From Ornithobacterium rhinotracheale (lineage in GTDB: Bacteria; Bacteroidota; Bacteroidia; Flavobacteriales; Weeksellaceae): a stretch of 64,000 nucleotides of DNA. The stretch is taken from assembly GCF_022832975.1 (NCBI RefSeq), contig NZ_CP094846.1:1523501-1587500 (forward strand). The letters run 5' to 3'. Both the position numbers and the translations under genes were made by a program. Every line of letters begins with the position of its first letter. Within the stretch, counting starts at the first letter, position 1. The notes below the pieces were generated by a model. It worked only from the letters and a program-made list of their open reading frames with translations, was not told the origin of the DNA and searched no databases. Below are positions 9,411 to 17,533 of this stretch, in pieces.

Positions 9411-9803
9411 ATGAACATCACAGGACGACTAACACGAGATGCGGAGGTGAAAGCACTTCCTAACGACAGAAAGGTGGTAAACTTTTCAATTGCCGTAAAC
9501 GACCACTATCGTAACAAGCAGGGCGAAGACATACAGCAAACCGCTTTTTTCGATTGTGCATATTGGTTGGGTACTAATGTAGCCAAGATTTTAACCAAAG
9601 GGGCTTTAGTGGAACTCACTGGGCGAGTAAGTGCGAGGGCGTGGCTAGGCAAGGACGGCGCCCCCAAAGCAGGGCTTAATTTTCATACCTCAAAAATTAA
9701 GTTACACGCAAGTGGACAAAGACAGAACACGGAAACAACCAACGGAAAGGGAGTGATAACACCACAACCGATTGAGGAAACCGAAGATGATTTACCATTT
9801 TAA
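9411..9803 (+). CDS. ssb: Single-stranded DNA-binding protein
   Basis: This 130-aa SSB coats single-stranded DNA during transfer and replication of the element. The OB-fold occupies roughly residues 1-100 (NITGRLTRDAEVK, VNFSIAVND, GALVELTGRV). The tail is variable and ends in the acidic tip DDLPF, used by SSBs to recruit partner proteins. It is the first gene of the plus-strand ICE module and is followed 49 bp later by the DUF932 gene. Confidence 0.92.
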   Translation: MNITGRLTRDAEVKALPNDRKVVNFSIAVNDHYRNKQGEDIQQTAFFDCAYWLGTNVAKILTKGALVELTGRVSARAWLGKDGAPKAGLNFHTSKIKLHASGQRQNTETTNGKGVITPQPIEETEDDLPF

Positions 9804-9852
9804 TTAACAGAGTAACAAAAAACAATTTATGAACATTTAAAATTTTAGAACA

Positions 9853-10558
9853 ATGGCACATAACATTAATTACAACAGCAGAACGGGAAAGTATAGTTTT
9901 TTCAGCGTAAAGGAAAAGGCTTGGCACGGATTGGGACAAATCGTAAGCGAACACCCAACAAGTGCAGAAGCGATAAGACACGCAGGATTAGACTTTGAAG
10001 TCAGCAAAGAGCCTTTATACACTAAGGGTAAGGGTTTGAAAACCACCGAGCAGGGAATAGAGTTTTACGACAGCGAAATCGAAGTGCCGAACGCCTTTGC
10101 CACGATGCGAGATGATAACAATGAGATTTTAGGCGTAGTGGGCAGAGATTATCAAGTTGTACAAAACCAAGAGGCATTTGCCTTTTTTTGATGAAATTGT
10201 AGGAGGAGGCGATGGAATATTGTACGAAACCGCAGGGGCTTTAGGCAAAGGCGAACGCATATTTATCACAGCCAAATTACCCGATTATATCCGAGTGGGG
10301 AACGGCGATGATGTAACGGAAAAGTATATTTTCTTAACCACAAGTCACGACGGAAGCGGAAGTATCACAGCCGCCTTTACGCCTATACGAATAGTTTGCC
10401 AAAATACGCTGAACGCCGCTTTTAAAAATATGAATAATGTGGTTCGTATTCGCCATACCTCAGGAGCAAGACAGCGATTAGCCAACGCACGCTCAATTTT
10501 CGTTAAACCTTTTCTGCTAATAGGACAGCAAAGAATTAATTTATCTTTGCTGTTTTAA
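9853..10558 (+). pseudogene. DUF932 (phage/plasmid-like TIGR03299) protein, frameshifted and truncated
   Basis: The first part (9853-10191) ends at ...NQEAFAFF. The homologous continuation DEIVGGGDGILYETAG is in the next frame because the run near 10185-10191 has seven T's where six would keep the frame. The second part then matches DUF932 up to about GARQRLANA (about 10490). After that it runs into unrelated sequence (SIFVKPFLL...) at the edge of the HincII-like R-M module. The gene is therefore doubly damaged: a homopolymer frameshift and a lost 3' end. The normal role is unknown; such proteins are common on Bacteroidetes ICEs. Confidence 0.85.
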
Positions 10559-10651
10559 TTTTTGATTTATAAATTTTCATTTAGATTACAGACTCGTCAT
10601 TATGTGTGGTAAAATCAAATGGGAACTATTATCTCAACAGTCATTGATTTT

Positions 10652-11419
10652 TTATATGTATTTTTCAAAAGGTTTGACAAATCTAATAATCATATCTTCG
10701 GCTCTTTGTTTAGCTTGTGCGACAAAATGTCTTAAATATCCTTTTGCCCACTTCTCCATATTTTCAGAAAAAGACTGGTCCAAATCGGCAACATTAAATT
10801 GTATTTGCATTGCTGCTGCCCAGTTAATGTATAAAGTATCTGGTTGTGCTTTGAATAAATTTACAGTGTGTGCATTTTTACATACAAGTTTGTTATCTTC
10901 TAATTTCCAATCAATTCCAAAATACTGGATAGTGAAATTATTAAACTCTTGATTATCTATCATTTTAGCACAAGTTTGAGCTAGTTTGTATGCTGAAATA
11001 ATATTTGGTGGTTGCGCTTTTTTACTAATATTCCTCGTTTTAATATCAATAATCTCATAGAAATTTTCGTCAACCACTAAGATGTCTGCAGTATCGTTTT
11101 GTTTTTCTTCAAAGGGGTTGTCTATATTCCATCTTGTCGTAGCAGATTTACCTCTACTTAAAAGAAACATTACTGTGGGAGAATTAAAGAGATTTAAACG
11201 ATCCTCAAATGTAATAACTGATGGGTTTTTACTGAACAAATCATTCAAATATTCATATTGTCTGAACGTTTTTTTAGGAAAGACTTTTTTCAACTCAGAA
11301 TAGACATGCTTATCAAAAGGCTCGCCTGCTGCGTGGCCTGATAAAGTTCCTGATATTGGTTTGGGAACAGATGAACCTATTATTGTTTTTAACAAATTAT
11401 CATAGTTTACTATACTCAT
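10652..11419 (-). CDS. HincII-like type II restriction endonuclease
   Basis: The 255-aa protein resembles HincII (258 aa) along its whole length as I know that sequence: SGTLSGHAAGEPF, QYEYLNDLF, NIISAYKLAQTCAKMID and YINWAAAMQIQF. The PD-(D/E)XK catalytic residues correspond to D112, D125 and K127 (NDTADIL, IIDIKTRN), against D114, D127 and K129 in HincII. The inferred specificity is GTYRAC, not proven. Its start overlaps the end of the methyltransferase gene by 4 bp (11416-11419), so the two are translated as a coupled pair. Close similarity to an enzyme from Haemophilus points to horizontal spread. Confidence 0.95.
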   Translation of the reverse strand: MSIVNYDNLLKTIIGSSVPKPISGTLSGHAAGEPFDKHVYSELKKVFPKKTFRQYEYLNDLFSKNPSVITFEDRLNLFNSPTVMFLLSRGKSATTRWNIDNPFEEKQNDTADILVVDENFYEIIDIKTRNISKKAQPPNIISAYKLAQTCAKMIDNQEFNNFTIQYFGIDWKLEDNKLVCKNAHTVNLFKAQPDTLYINWAAAMQIQFNVADLDQSFSENMEKWAKGYLRHFVAQAKQRAEDMIIRFVKPFEKYI

Positions 11420-13032
11420 TTTATTAATAATAATTTATCAAATATATCATTTATTTTATCTAATATTAAATCTTCTTTTTCAAGGATATATTTTTTTGTT
11501 AGACTCGTAATTTCATTGTGATACTGTACTTCCTTTTTGTCGTTCCAGTTAATTTCTCGGAAAGGAATAGTCGAAATAGGCCTTTCCGAAAATTCTACAA
11601 CATTGCCTTTTACAATACCTTTATTTTTAAGCCATGTAAATACTCTATGGTTATTCAGGAATGATAAAATATAATAAAGACTTTCTTTTGTTGATTCTTT
11701 TTTGAAAATAGCAGTAACATCTTGTGTTGGGAAAATTCTAGCTTCTACATAAGTAAACCGAAAATAATCCTTATTAGAAATCCGCTCTTTACTAGGTACA
11801 AATATTCTAGGATTTTCGGAGTTGAATAAATTGTAGTTTCTCAAAAATACCCATTCCCAATAATTTATACTCCGGTTATACAGGTATCTTTGTTCTAATT
11901 TTTCTTTATGTAGAATTAGGGTCTGATAAAAATTAGGACATTTTTCTTTAAAATCAGATTCTGACTTTATATCATTTGCAAAGATATACTTAGTAATATC
12001 CTTATACACGAATGGTTCAAGATTCTTTGCTTTAACTACTTTAATGGTTTTAGAGTCTTCGTATTCTGTTAATTTTTGACCATTTAATTGAAAAGCTTTA
12101 TCTAATCCGCTCACCATTCCATTACCTATATTACATTTTTCACCTATTGTTGGAAAAGTTATATTCTTAGATTTTTTAAATAAATCTTGGTGAATTTCTA
12201 TTTTTGTAGAGCAAGATTTTTCAAAATCATTCATTATTTCCATTTCATTTTGATTAGTTAATAACCACCTTTTATTTTTTACAAATTGAGGGACAATATA
12301 CTTTTCAATATCTGTATTTTTTGTTTGAGATTTTTTTAATTCTAGAAGAACATTATTTGTTAGTACTCTATTTTTATAATATTTTGTAACGTTAATTTCT
12401 TTTAACTTTGTTTTGGTTTTTATATATTTGAATATAATAAAAGATACTGATACGTTGTTAAAAATTGGTGTTTCATTGAAATGATATATTTTTTCGAAAC
12501 ATCCATTTTCTACCATATAATTTCTGAGAGAGCTCGAATGGGTTGTATTTATCCAGTATTCTGGACAAATAAATATTAGCTGTCCATTGTTATTTAATAT
12601 TTCAATAGACTTTAAAATGAAAATATAGAGATAATCACATAAGCTATTAAAATATTTATTCCAAAGTTTGCTATTAGCCAATTCTTCTTTTAGCTCTTTT
12701 TCTAAATTTTTCCACCTTATGTACGGAGGGTTCCCAATAATCAAATCAAATTTCTCATTAATTTTTGCAGAGACAAAGCTCTCATGTTTAACAAAATTAT
12801 AATCTACTCCAAGTTCTCTATCAATTTCATATGCAGTAATATTTTTGTACCCTTTGTTATAGAGTATATCTAAAAATATTCCTTTTCCTGAAGATGGTTC
12901 TAAAATTTTTGACTCAGGTGTTATTTTAGCTAAATCAATCATAAACTCCGCAACAATTTTAGGAGTAAAATATTGTCCATATCTATTTTTTCTTTTTTTT
13001 TTACAAGCCCCTCCCTCTATTCTCAATTTCAT
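11416..13032 (-). CDS. N6-adenine DNA methyltransferase of the HincII-like system
   Basis: This 538-aa gamma-class methyltransferase has SAM-binding motif I EPSSGKG (residues 45-51) and catalytic NPPY (101-104). Target-recognition sequence follows in the C-terminal half. RYGQYFTP near the N-terminus is typical of this class. It would protect the sites cut by the endonuclease encoded immediately downstream (4-bp overlap, methylase first). A perfect TAnnTTTG -7 box lies about 55 bp upstream. The pair is embedded between a truncated DUF932 gene and a truncated PRTRC-B gene. Confidence 0.93.
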   Translation of the reverse strand: MKLRIEGGACKKKRKNRYGQYFTPKIVAEFMIDLAKITPESKILEPSSGKGIFLDILYNKGYKNITAYEIDRELGVDYNFVKHESFVSAKINEKFDLIIGNPPYIRWKNLEKELKEELANSKLWNKYFNSLCDYLYIFILKSIEILNNNGQLIFICPEYWINTTHSSSLRNYMVENGCFEKIYHFNETPIFNNVSVSFIIFKYIKTKTKLKEINVTKYYKNRVLTNNVLLELKKSQTKNTDIEKYIVPQFVKNKRWLLTNQNEMEIMNDFEKSCSTKIEIHQDLFKKSKNITFPTIGEKCNIGNGMVSGLDKAFQLNGQKLTEYEDSKTIKVVKAKNLEPFVYKDITKYIFANDIKSESDFKEKCPNFYQTLILHKEKLEQRYLYNRSINYWEWVFLRNYNLFNSENPRIFVPSKERISNKDYFRFTYVEARIFPTQDVTAIFKKESTKESLYYILSFLNNHRVFTWLKNKGIVKGNVVEFSERPISTIPFREINWNDKKEVQYHNEITSLTKKYILEKEDLILDKINDIFDKLLLIK

Positions 13033-13085
13033 ATTCTTTAATTATATATAAATTCACTATTATTATTTCGCTTATTTTAATAGCA

Positions 13086-13093
13086 CAAAGGTA
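13086..13093 (-). promoter_or_regulatory. -7 box of the HincII-like R-M operon
   Basis: The minus strand reads TACCTTTG, an exact match to the Bacteroidetes TAnnTTTG -7 element. It lies about 55 bp upstream of the methyltransferase ATG. A clear -33 box at standard spacing is not seen. Confidence 0.5.
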
Positions 13094-13226
13094 CAAATTT
13101 CTGTAATACAACCAGAATATCTCTCCTAAATTCTTAATTTAGGAATGACATTTACCACTAAAAAAATGATAGCTAAACCCCATATATTATCCTGTAGAAC
13201 ATTTTGATATTGACCAGCAAGGCAGA

Positions 13227-13811
13227 ATGATGAATGCCCACCCTTTGAGTGTAAGGGAGAGCGAAAATTTATCGAAAGCCTTAACCACCAAAGAAGAAAG
13301 AGATAAAACTTTTTTAAAACCAAAGGGAATAATCCCCACCAATGTACTGCACATCAACCCAAGTAAAAAAGGCAGTTTGATATGGTACACCAAAGCACAA
13401 AAGAGAACCCTATATTTTGTGGAAAGTTTAGAGATACCAAGCGGAACGGCTTATACTCCTCCTTTACTTTGGAAAGCCACCAAGCAAAGTTTAAGTATAT
13501 ACGCTTTAAAGTCTAACCGCAGACCTCAAGAACATACAAAATTGTATTATGCGCCTTTTTTTAATGTTTACGAAAATTCTAATGTATGTATGGGGAGTGT
13601 AAATATAGATATTAAAGAAACGACCTCATTAGAGGACTTTATACAAGCGTGGGAAACCTATTTTTTTGAAAGTTATTTCAGTCATTTGCAAAATTTCAAC
13701 CCTATCAATGGTAATTGTGTAAGTATTTGGAAACAAATTATTAACACGGATAAGCCATTCCCAACCAAAGAACTGAAAGAAAATAGCAAAACTCTAAAAG
13801 ATATTTTATAA
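13227..13811 (+). pseudogene. PRTRC system protein B, 5' end missing
   Basis: The sequence RMMNAHPLSVREAE-like through ESYFSHLQNFNP matches PRTRC protein B, a plasmid/ICE-borne protein of unknown role found with ThiF- and ParB-like partners. Homology extends upstream of the first ATG (HFDIDQQGR from about 13200) to an in-frame stop near 13170, so the natural N-terminus has been lost at the edge of the R-M module. The next gene starts at the stop codon of this one. A shortened protein from 13227 might still be made. Confidence 0.75.
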
Positions 13812-14617
13812 TGGAAACGAAAGATAAAATACATTACACAGATAATAGTCTTATCAATGCGACGAACCCTATTAGTATTAACTTGATTGGTGCAGGTGGC
13901 ACAGGTTCGCAAGTTTTGACCGCCCTTGCAAGAATGAATACAGCACTTATAGAATTAGGACACGCAGGATTTGCCTTAACATTATGGGACGATGATACGA
14001 TTAGTCAAGCCAATTTAGGAAGACAACTTTTTGCCGAGAGCGAAGTGGGTATGTATAAATCCATTGCTCTAATCAATAGGCTAAACCGATTTTTTGGTAC
14101 AAATTGGAAAGCCAAGACTATCAAATTCACAAAGGATTGTCAGAAAAACAATTCTCACGAGATTGTCAGTAATTTATATATTTCGTGTGTGGATAGTGTA
14201 CAAGCAAGGTTTGAAATTGCGGACATCATTAATAATTGTTCGCAAAATAGTGGTCATTTTCAACGCACCCAACCAAGATATTGGTTTGATTTTGGAAACA
14301 GCCAGCATACAGGACAAGTGATTTTATCCACCATTGGAAAACACTCACAACCAAAGTCAGAAAAATTCACGACCATAAAAAAACTCCCTTTTATTACCGA
14401 TGAATTTGCCGACTTATTAAAACAATCCGAACAAATAGACGACACACCGAGTTGTTCACTTGCAGATGCTTTACACAAGCAAGATTTGTTTATAAATTCT
14501 ACATTGGCACAAATGGATACTTCTTTACTTTGGGGTATGTTTCGCAATGGATTTGTAAAACACAGAGGTTTCTTTTTGAATTTAAAGGACTACCGCACGC
14601 AGCCTTTGCCATTATAA
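13811..14617 (+). CDS. PRTRC system ThiF-family protein
   Basis: This 268-aa protein has a ThiF/E1-type nucleotide-binding fold: an N-terminal GAGGTGSQVL glycine loop, WDDDTISQANLGRQLF, and a Cys in SCVDS (E1-like). PRTRC ThiF proteins occur in an operon with PRTRC A-F and a ParB-like protein on Bacteroidetes and proteobacterial mobile elements. Here only B (damaged) and ThiF remain, so the system is probably inactive. Its ATG overlaps the last base of the PRTRC-B stop region, which indicates translational coupling. Confidence 0.85.
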   Translation: METKDKIHYTDNSLINATNPISINLIGAGGTGSQVLTALARMNTALIELGHAGFALTLWDDDTISQANLGRQLFAESEVGMYKSIALINRLNRFFGTNWKAKTIKFTKDCQKNNSHEIVSNLYISCVDSVQARFEIADIINNCSQNSGHFQRTQPRYWFDFGNSQHTGQVILSTIGKHSQPKSEKFTTIKKLPFITDEFADLLKQSEQIDDTPSCSLADALHKQDLFINSTLAQMDTSLLWGMFRNGFVKHRGFFLNLKDYRTQPLPL

Positions 14618-14626
14618 GGCAAAGGC
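14602..14626 (+). terminator. Hairpin at the 3' end of the PRTRC ThiF gene
   Basis: GCCTTTGCC (14602-14610) pairs with GGCAAAGGC (14618-14626) around a loop that contains the stop codon. The T-run is weak, so termination is only likely. Confidence 0.4.
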
Positions 14627-14952
14627 GGTTCAAAAAAGATTTCTTCATTCACTCAATGCAACTCATATAACTCGGCTATACCCGAAGTTATTTTAGTTTA
14701 TTCGCTACTTTAGAAACCTTTTTAAACGGAAACCAAAGGATACAAGCCTATTGCTTATAACGCCGTACAAGTACGACGCTCCATAAGCAAAACGCTTGAG
14801 ATTTTTTGCGGACTTCTTTTTCTTTCTAAGGCAAAGAAAAAGAAGCAAAAAAAAGCCCCACCTTAGAAATGGATTAGATGTTGGTTTTTGAGTATTCAAT
14901 GCCTTATAATAATCGATGCTAAAAAAACAATTCGTAAACTTTTGAATAATCG
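14627..14952. other. Convergent intergenic region, no gene seen
   Basis: The region lies between the plus-strand PRTRC ThiF gene and the minus-strand helix-turn-helix gene. The only open frame (14705-14899, minus) is of low complexity (FFLLLFLCLRKKKKSAK) and looks spurious. No RNA gene or repeat is recognised. Confidence 0.4.
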
Positions 14953-15237
14953 TTACATTGCCTTATAGTTATCCTCTAATATTTTTAGCACATCGCTCTC
15001 CTTGTACAAAATTTTACCTTCAATTTGAACATAAGGCAAAAAGCCATCATCTCTATATTGTTGCAGCGTTCTTTGGCTTATATGCAATAGTTTACACAAT
15101 TCTCTTCCAGATAAGTAGATTTCGCCATTAAATACAGGTCTAAAATGTTCTAACAAAAACTCTACATATTCATTGAGTTCTTGTATTTGCTTTTGATAAT
15201 AAGCCATTTCTTCCGTTTGTTCTGTATAGAGTTCCAT
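14953..15237 (-). CDS. Helix-turn-helix (excisionase-like) DNA-binding protein
   Basis: This 94-aa protein has an N-terminal coiled coil (EEMAYYQKQIQELNEYVEFL) and a MerR/excisionase-type HTH (LSGRELCKLLHISQRTLQQYRDDGFLPY). Such proteins come in tandem pairs on Bacteroidetes ICEs and are thought to regulate excision and transfer. Its ATG overlaps the TAA of the upstream, frameshifted HTH gene by one base (TAATG), so the pair would normally be translationally coupled. Confidence 0.85.
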   Translation of the reverse strand: MELYTEQTEEMAYYQKQIQELNEYVEFLLEHFRPVFNGEIYLSGRELCKLLHISQRTLQQYRDDGFLPYVQIEGKILYKESDVLKILEDNYKAM

Positions 15238-15523
15238 TAGATTTCCGTTTTTGTAGTTTGATTTTCTAATAATTCAATTACATCACTACGCTTGTAGTAG
15301 TTTTTTCGATTGATGTAGGAATAGGGTATTAAGTTTCGGTCTTTATAGTTTTGGAGGGTGCGTTTGCTGATGCCCAACAATTGACAGACCTCTTGTGTGT
15401 CCAACCATTTTTTGTCTTGACAAATGGCTTGATGCGTTTCTACTACGGACTTGGTTTGTTTGAGTAAGTCCCCTAATTTTTGATTAATTTGTTTACTCTC
15501 TTTTCAATAGCTATAACATCCAT
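15237..15523 (-). pseudogene. Second excisionase-like HTH gene, frameshifted
   Basis: From the ATG at 15523 the frame MDVIAIEK... closes after 16 codons. One base further the frame is open to 15237 and reads KQINQKLGDLL...KKWLDTQEVCQLLGISKRTLQNYKDRNLIPYSYINRKNYYK, a clear HTH_17-type protein. Restoring one A in the short A-run near 15503-15507 rebuilds a single protein of about 95 aa. It is thus a one-base deletion, or a sequencing error, in a gene coupled to 14953-15237. Confidence 0.75.
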
Positions 15524-15617
15524 AATTTGGTATCTTTTGGAGCGAAGATACTTTGAATGCAATTCGGTGAAGTAAAGACGGTCGCTTTTGGAAGTGGGTG
15601 GCAGTTTTTGGAAAGGT

Positions 15618-15848
15618 TTATATCACAATATTATGCTCTGCAAGTAACCTTTTGGTTAATTTTTTATTAGTTTCTTGCGAGATTTTTTCTATAAAAGAAG
15701 CCTTGCTTTGTGTCGTTTTTGTAGGAATTTCTTGGTCAATATTAACCACCTTAACCCCTGATTGATTTCTAAACAAATCAACCATCTCTAAAAAGGCTTT
15801 TCCTTTTTTTGTATTTGGGTTCACTTCTATGGTTAGTATTTTAGACAT
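15618..15848 (-). CDS. Small hypothetical protein (DUF2683-like)
   Basis: I place the start at the internal ATG (15848), which gives 76 aa beginning MSKILTIEVNPNTKKGKAF. The upstream frame (to 15947) overlaps the neighbouring gene and codes a hydrophobic non-homologous stretch. The N-terminal beta-strand followed by helices and a basic C-terminus recalls small DUF2683-type or antitoxin-like proteins. I cannot identify a toxin partner. The assignment is tentative. Confidence 0.5.
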   Translation of the reverse strand: MSKILTIEVNPNTKKGKAFLEMVDLFRNQSGVKVVNIDQEIPTKTTQSKASFIEKISQETNKKLTKRLLAEHNIVI

Positions 15849-15924
15849 AACAGATAAATCTTTCAACAAAGATAAAAAAGATGTTCCATAAAAAATAAAA
15901 AATTGAAAAAATATTAGTTTATAA

Positions 15925-16230
15925 TCATTGATTGTTCTTTTGTTCAATCCTCTCAGGTTCTTTTTTATCTGTTTCTTTATTCATACTTCTATAAGATGCA
16001 ATACTCATTAGTAAACCAAGTAAAATAAATGCCCAAGCAATCAACTTACCAAACCTCTCTAAAATTCTTACAATAACCGCTTTTTCATAACTCGAAAAGG
16101 TTTCTTTTCCTGCAACATTTCTACGGTAAAATCTTCTACGGTTAATCCAATAGCGTAAAGCTATCCCTAATATGAAGGTGATGATACCAAAAACTAACAT
16201 AAAGGAGTCTGTGCTAATTGCTAAAATCAT
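15925..16230 (-). CDS. Small ICE-borne membrane protein
   Basis: This 101-aa protein has two hydrophobic helices (about residues 8-27 and 60-80) separated by a basic loop (YWINRRRFYRRN). Similar proteins occur on flavobacterial conjugative elements and are sometimes mislabelled as a molybdenum ABC transporter permease; nothing in the sequence supports transport of molybdenum. Its function is unknown. Confidence 0.6.
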   Translation of the reverse strand: MILAISTDSFMLVFGIITFILGIALRYWINRRRFYRRNVAGKETFSSYEKAVIVRILERFGKLIAWAFILLGLLMSIASYRSMNKETDKKEPERIEQKNNQ

Positions 16231-16295
16231 AACTTACAAAAATTGATTACTTAACAAAGAGAAATATATTAGCGATTAAAAAAACAGAAGTTTAT

Positions 16296-16697
16296 TTAAT
16301 CGTTACCATTAATATTATCCTCTGCCATTTTTACAAAGTTTATCGATGGAAGAATTATTGGCGGAAAACCAGATTGTAATGTCAAGTTTGATATAAATGC
16401 TCTTAAATATGGAAAAGCAATTGCTGGAGCATTAATTTTTGGAAAAGATGATAGTTTAAACTCCTCTGTAATATCCTCATCAATAACACAAAAATTAAAT
16501 AATGCTTCTATATTAAGATTTAATAATTCATCTTCAATACTTAGTTTAAATTTAACCCCAAATATATTTTCATCTATATCTTTAGAAAAATAATTTCCTA
16601 CTTCTAGTTCAAATTGCTCTCCCTTACTATCTAAAATCTTATCAAATACACGAAAATCAATCCGTGATACTTTCCAATCTTGTAACTGAATTTTCAT
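16296..16697 (-). CDS. SecB-like chaperone of a toxin-antitoxin-chaperone operon
   Basis: In this 133-aa protein residues 85-121 (FPKINAPAIAFPYLRAF then FPPIILPSINF) reproduce the conserved SecB segment that ends in an FP-L-P-NF motif. The N-terminal half is predicted beta-rich, as in SecB. Bona fide export SecB is not usual in Bacteroidetes. This copy is the third gene of a tight operon after a putative ADP-ribosyltransferase and a 71-aa protein (11 bp from the latter). Known SecB-like chaperones in TAC systems bind and protect the antitoxin; that role is inferred here from position and fold. Confidence 0.8.
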   Translation of the reverse strand: MKIQLQDWKVSRIDFRVFDKILDSKGEQFELEVGNYFSKDIDENIFGVKFKLSIEDELLNLNIEALFNFCVIDEDITEEFKLSSFPKINAPAIAFPYLRAFISNLTLQSGFPPIILPSINFVKMAEDNINGND

Positions 16698-16708
16698 AAT
16701 TCTAAATT

Positions 16709-16924
16709 TTATGCTACTAACGATAAATTATCTTCTTCATCACTAGAAAAGATGGAATATCTCTCTTTATCATGAATATTGTTAACCTTAACCCTTTTAA
16801 AAGTTCCACAATTTTCAAAAATTTCTTTAAAACCATAATCTAAAATTGAAATTCTATACAATTCCTCCGCAGAAATTGTTTCAAAAAAATTATCAATCTT
16901 ATCTTTTACTTCTTCTAATTTCAT
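16709..16924 (-). CDS. Putative antitoxin of the TAC operon
   Basis: This 71-aa acidic protein has no family I can name. Its ATG overlaps the toxin stop by 4 bp (16921-16924), and the SecB-like gene starts 11 bp after its stop. This central position matches the antitoxin in toxin-antitoxin-chaperone operons. The C-terminus is a flexible tail ending NLSLVA. The last residues resemble an ssrA-like LVA degron, which would suit an unstable antitoxin whose tail is bound by the chaperone. The assignment rests on position and tail only. Confidence 0.65.
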   Translation of the reverse strand: MKLEEVKDKIDNFFETISAEELYRISILDYGFKEIFENCGTFKRVKVNNIHDKERYSIFSSDEEDNLSLVA

Positions 16925-17478
16925 ACCTTCCCTCTTTTTAGTAGTTTATTTTCTATAATTGTTTTATCAGGATTAAATACAGAACAAATAGTGCAATTAC
17001 TAGTTCTTAAATTTATATTCTTTTTTCGTTCCTTTTTAAATTTTATGTAAAAATTACCTCTAACTACTTCTAATGGTATTATATTTTCATTTCTTGCGAG
17101 GTTAATCAATAACCCATCACTATATCTTAATTTTCTGCCTATTGACTGTAATTTTTCATCATATTTATCCGCTAAATAGCTTAATATTTCTACACCTTCT
17201 TCTGTCGTTAAATCCAAAAACTCAGAATCTTTAACTTCTATTTTAGAATAAATAATACAATACTCTACATATTTTTGTTTCTTACAGTTATTATCCCACG
17301 ATTGTACAATAGCCCATTGTTCCGCTTGTTTATCAGGATTACTGCTAATTCCCGAAACAAAAAAATATACTCCATCTCCCAACCATTCTCTATCACCTAT
17401 TGAAAGAGCATAATTAGATTTGATAATTTCCTTAGCAGACTCTAAACTTGTTCCGTGATAACCGTCTAATAAAACCAT
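16921..17478 (-). CDS. Putative ADP-ribosyltransferase toxin of the TAC operon
   Basis: This 185-aa protein has PARP-like ADP-ribosyltransferase signatures: YHGT (residues 7-10, His8 as NAD-binding residue) and WLGDGVYFF (32-40, Tyr38), followed by EQWA. The spacing is typical of DUF3990-type and related H-Y ART toxins. It is the first gene of a three-gene operon with a small acidic protein and a SecB-like chaperone. That is the order toxin-antitoxin-chaperone known for the CmdTAC phage-defence system, whose toxin ADP-ribosylates mRNA. The substrate here is unknown. A perfect -7 box lies just upstream. Confidence 0.78.
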   Translation of the reverse strand: MVLLDGYHGTSLESAKEIIKSNYALSIGDREWLGDGVYFFVSGISSNPDKQAEQWAIVQSWDNNCKKQKYVEYCIIYSKIEVKDSEFLDLTTEEGVEILSYLADKYDEKLQSIGRKLRYSDGLLINLARNENIIPLEVVRGNFYIKFKKERKKNINLRTSNCTICSVFNPDKTIIENKLLKRGKV

Positions 17479-17495
17479 AAATCAAATATACAATA

Positions 17496-17503
17496 CAAAG
17501 TTA
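17496..17503 (-). promoter_or_regulatory. -7 box of the toxin-antitoxin-chaperone operon
   Basis: The minus strand reads TAACTTTG, an exact TAnnTTTG match, about 18 bp upstream of the toxin ATG and downstream of the traQ stop (17534). It would give the defence operon its own promoter within the gap after the tra operon. No good -33 box is visible. Confidence 0.5.
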
Positions 17504-17533
17504 CAAAATTTAATTACATTAATGCTTAAATAC

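Noticed and set aside
14705-14899. 64-aa minus-strand open frame rich in Phe, Leu and Lys
   Set aside because: Low complexity, no homology that I can see, in a convergent intergenic region.
15925-16230. Molybdenum ABC transporter permease
   Set aside because: Only two helices in about 100 aa, with no permease signature; treated as an unknown ICE membrane protein.
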